Shown here: positions 4,974-7,536 of the stretch, piece by piece
How positions within the stretch are numbered: position 1 is the first letter of the stretch
Layout of the letters: each line of letters starts with the position of its first letter
Source: Synechococcales cyanobacterium PMM_0036
GTDB taxonomy: Bacteria > Cyanobacteriota > Cyanobacteriia > Elainellales > Elainellaceae
Assembly (NCBI GenBank): GCA_949127645.1
Contig: CASBQM010000738.1
Coordinates: 1 to 7,536 of the forward strand
DNA: 7,536 nt
Direction of reading: 5' to 3'
Translations under genes and position numbers: made by a program
Notes under the pieces: model-generated
What the model saw: the letters and a program-made list of their open reading frames with translations, nothing else
Database searches by the model: none
Told to the model about the DNA's origin: nothing

Positions 4974-7500
4974 GATTGTTACCAGAGAGAGGTTCTAGTG
5001 GGTTTTTATTAACGCGGAAAATCTGAGACTGAGCGCGGAAATTCTGGATATCAGAGACATAGATTTGCAGTTCAAATTTGGCGCGACTCACGCCTACATA
5101 GATAGACTCGCGGCTAACGGTGCAGTCTTTAGTGGCGCTGAGCAAAACCCGATCGCTCGCCTTACCTTGTGAAGAATAAGTGGTACTAACCCAAGCGTGG
5201 TCAAAGTGCTGTGCTTTTCTCAAGTCAACAGTTTCAGCACTTCCGCTGCTATAGACAATTTCTGTATAGTTCTGCTGAACGCTGGTAACAGTAAATTCTT
5301 GCCCTTTTCGCCTACTCAAGTCGTGCTGATTTTTTGTCCATCTGAGATGGTCGCCCTCCGCGACAGCAATCGGCAGCCGTTCATAAACCGTTTTCTTGAT
5401 GCGAGCTGGATCTACTTGGCAAACGCTGCCATCCTCACTGCGAAGAGACAGGCGCTCATGTTCGGGGTCGATCGCTGTAACAGCATACGCTTCACCCTTG
5501 ACCAGTTCAAATCGCTTGTAGTCCGCTAATAGAATAACTACATCGCCTCGCTGATAGTGATGACAGAAACGCATTTGAGCCTCCGTCAAATCCCTCGGCT
5601 TCAATCTTGTCGCCTCGACATCCTGCCCAAGTAGTCCTGCATCTTGAAGCCCTCGACGAATCTGAGTCGTAAGTTCTTGGCACTCCTGATTCGTATCGGT
5701 TAGCACCAAAGTTTGCGATCGTTCTTCTAGCGTGAGGCTCAGGTAGTCTTGGGCGATCTGAGCCAGCTTCGTAGGGCGATCGCCAATTTCCTGTACTCGT
5801 CCCTGCTGTTCTAAGAGGGAGATGCCCTCGCTGATGTTGCCCTCTACAATTAAGTCCACTGCATATTTCAGATGAGGTTCCTTCTGCCGGAAAGATTGTT
5901 CTAGATGGGCAGTTGCCATGCCGTGCTGCTGCAGCGACTTAAAGGGGTTGCCTGCCCCAGCTGCGGAAAGCTGTCGCGTATCGCCAATCAACAGCATCTT
6001 GGCATCCTCAAATCGAGCACGTTCCATTAACGCTGCGGCATCTTTGGCACTCAGCAATCCTGCCTCGTCTATAATCCAAAACTGGCGCTGCTTTAGCAAG
6101 GATGGTTGAGTTTGTAGTTTGGCAGCTGCGGTTGTTGAAGGCAACCCAGTTTCAGTTTCTAAAACCTTGGCAGACTCAGCGCCAGGTGCAAATCCCATCA
6201 CCCGATAGCCCGCAGCCTGAGCAATTTGTCCAAATTCATTGACTGTGTAGCTCTTACCCACACCAGCACAACCCTGCCATGCCAATACTTGATCAGTGCT
6301 GCTGGCTGCAAACTCGATCGCCTGACGTTGTTCAACTGTTAAAGGTTTATCTATCAGGTGATTTGCCACAACTTGAGGAGAGGCGATCGGGTTTTCTTTC
6401 CCCTGCCCTCGCACTAAAAGTTGTACAGTCCTCTGCTCACGGTTAACTGCCGCCTGGGTAGTGTATCGTATTCTCTTCTTGTCTTGAAACTGAATTAGTT
6501 CAGAGTTTTTTTCGATGGCAGCACTGACTGATTCAAAGCTGTAGCGTCCTACACTAGTGAAAATGAATTTCTCTAAATCTTCCCGGTTGAAGGAAACTTC
6601 TCGTTCTAAACAGTGATCGATCGCGTCGCTAACTGCTGCTTCAACGGCAGCGGGTTCTATCTGAGGCGGGTGATGGATTGACTGCGGGTGCTGAACCTGA
6701 AGCCTATCAGCTTGCTCTTGCCAGTATGCTTTAAGTGCTTCGCGCGAAATTTCTTTGCCTTTAGGTACGCGGGTTTTGAGTGCAGCAAGCTCTTTCTGTT
6801 TGCTGGTTGCACCCTCACTCACTGCGGCTTTGATTTCTTTTGCCCGTTTAGAAAAGTGTCCCAATACCTCAGGGCAGTAGCCCTGAATCTCCCAAAGCCC
6901 TCCTTCACGCCTTTCAATTTGATACCCCAGCTTTTGCACTTCGATTGCCAATTCATTGCGGTAAGTTAGCCCCATCATCATTTTGAGCCGATATAGCTGT
7001 TGATTATCGAGGCTTTGCCAACGCCCGTCTGGTGCTTGCGTGAAATTCAAAATGACGCAGTGGGTATGAATTTGAGGGTCTCTTGCTCGGCTGGTGTCGT
7101 GGTGAAACTGCCCGATTGCTAAATTCTCGGTACATACTTTATTGCGTTTCCCATCTTGAGAAACTCTGGTTAGCGCACCGCGTTTTTCTAAGACAGTTAA
7201 AGTCCTGATGAGCGCAATGCGATGTGTCTCAATCAGTCGTTCATCTCCACCAATTTGTGCAGCAATAGAAACTGATTTAGGTGCGCTAAAAGTTAGGTCA
7301 ATGCCTGCTCTAGCTTTGCCTGTCGTAAGGCTGCGAGCATGGAGCAGTTGCCCATTTAGGGTTTGTGCCTGAAGTAGTTTTCCAAAGTCCCCAGGACGAA
7401 TCGCTCCCTCCAACCCCAACTTCGCTGCACCCCTGCCGAACCACTGCGAGTTTTTGGCTTCTTCTTCATGGGAGTAGTAATTGTCGTTGGAGTAATATAG
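4957..7500 (-). CDS. MobF (TrwC/TraI-like) conjugative relaxase-helicase, 5' end truncated
   Basis: This nicks plasmid DNA at oriT, stays bound through a tyrosine, and unwinds the strand for transfer. The frame is open from 7503, with recognisable homology from LYYSNDNYYS (7500), the double-tyrosine motif of MobF enzymes. The first conventional start is TTG at 7419, giving 820 aa without those tyrosines. Numbered from that TTG: HUH metal site H106/H107 and H118-T-H120, N125; helicase Walker A G383-CAGVG-K389-S; D451-E452-A-G; G479-D480-TRQ; LEQSFRQ (506-512); TTYSSQGK (746-753); YVGVSRAK (774-781). The RecD-like helicase is complete; no long C-terminal extension as in F TraI is present. The frame has TAA at 7506-7504, where sequence resembling an insertion-sequence end begins, so the normal Met and roughly the first fifteen to twenty residues are missing. 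Likely non-functional as a nickase, though the helicase could still be made. Confidence 0.95.
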   Translation of the reverse strand, partial: LYYSNDNYYSHEEEAKNSQWFGRGAAKLGLEGAIRPGDFGKLLQAQTLNGQLLHARSLTTGKARAGIDLTFSAPKSVSIAAQIGGDERLIETHRIALIRTLTVLEKRGALTRVSQDGKRNKVCTENLAIGQFHHDTSRARDPQIHTHCVILNFTQAPDGRWQSLDNQQLYRLKMMMGLTYRNELAIEVQKLGYQIERREGGLWEIQGYCPEVLGHFSKRAKEIKAAVSEGATSKQKELAALKTRVPKGKEISREALKAYWQEQADRLQVQHPQSIHHPPQIEPAAVEAAVSDAIDHCLEREVSFNREDLEKFIFTSVGRYSFESVSAAIEKNSELIQFQDKKRIRYTTQAAVNREQRTVQLLVRGQGKENPIASPQVVANHLIDKPLTVEQRQAIEFAASSTDQVLAWQGCAGVGKSYTVNEFGQIAQAAGYRVMGFAPGAESAKVLETETGLPSTTAAAKLQTQPSLLKQRQFWIIDEAGLLSAKDAAALMERARFEDAKMLLIGDTRQLSAAGAGNPFKSLQQHGMATAHLEQSFRQKEPHLKYAVDLIVEGNISEGISLLEQQGRVQEIGDRPTKLAQIAQDYLSLTLEERSQTLVLTDTNQECQELTTQIRRGLQDAGLLGQDVEATRLKPRDLTEAQMRFCHHYQRGDVVILLADYKRFELVKGEAYAVTAIDPEHERLSLRSEDGSVCQVDPARIKKTVYERLPIAVAEGDHLRWTKNQHDLSRRKGQEFTVTSVQQNYTEIVYSSGSAETVDLRKAQHFDHAWVSTTYSSQGKASDRVLLSATKDCTVSRESIYVGVSRAKFELQIYVSDIQNFRAQSQIFRVNKNPLEPLSGNNHVRSS
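5776..5783. repeat. HIP1 octamer GCGATCGC
   Basis: This is the only exact copy of the cyanobacterial HIP1 palindrome that I found. Many seven-of-eight variants with a CGATCG core are scattered through the window, supporting a cyanobacterial host. Confidence 0.7.
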
Positions 7501-7536
7501 GACTTACGCATTGACAGAAATAGAGTGATGTGAGTC
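7501..7536. mobile_element. Probable insertion-sequence end, continues past right edge
   Basis: Relaxase homology stops at 7500 and the next bases are GACTTACGCATTGACAG. GACTTACGCA, often preceded by TAG, is a terminus I associate with cyanobacterial insertion sequences; no database check was possible. Only 36 bases are visible, so the family, the transposase and any target duplication cannot be determined. On the minus strand it provides an ATG at 7511-7509 in a different frame from the relaxase, and a TAA in the relaxase frame. Confidence 0.45.

Noticed and set aside
5197..6969. Plus-strand open frames of 60-110 codons opposite the relaxase
   Set aside because: They are antisense shadows of a well-conserved helicase frame with no independent protein features.

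Overview
The window looks like accessory, probably plasmid-borne, cyanobacterial DNA. CGATCG-centred octamers close to the HIP1 repeat recur throughout, with one exact GCGATCGC. The P450 is of the cyanobacterial CYP110 type. The minus-strand block on the right is a conjugation/mobilisation module built on a MobF relaxase-helicase. The exact genus cannot be read from the sequence.

Left part (1-1560): a decayed minus-strand gene of the YhcG/DUF1016 PD-(D/E)xK nuclease family has three in-frame TAG codons and one frameshift, and runs off the left edge. The frameshift coincides with a 16-bp-stem palindrome. Next come a 123-aa minus-strand protein with a DUF6788-like signature and, divergently, a 70-aa plus-strand protein with a ribbon-helix-helix-like layout.

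Middle (1560-3800): a complete 469-aa cytochrome P450 stands alone on the plus strand between two non-coding stretches. Three hairpins built on TTAGGGAA/TTCCCTAA, plus one solo half-site, lie between the genes of the left and middle parts. Their stems differ by compensatory changes. Two of them are homologous along their whole length and flank the P450 in the same orientation.

Right part (3798-7536, minus strand): a MobF relaxase overlaps by 17 bp a 391-aa protein of unknown family. A second reading frame, for a 171-aa protein with one membrane segment and helical flanks, is wholly nested in the first half of the 391-aa gene. This is a candidate pair of genuinely overlapping genes. The relaxase homology stops abruptly at 7500, just before its catalytic tyrosine motif, where it meets GACTTACGCA, which resembles a cyanobacterial insertion-sequence end. 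The first codons and promoter of the transfer operon therefore appear to have been cut away by an insertion.

Overall this is a mobile-replicon segment in partial decay: a broken nuclease gene, a relaxase that has lost its start, an intact metabolic gene (P450), and a family of dispersed structured repeats that mark gene boundaries.
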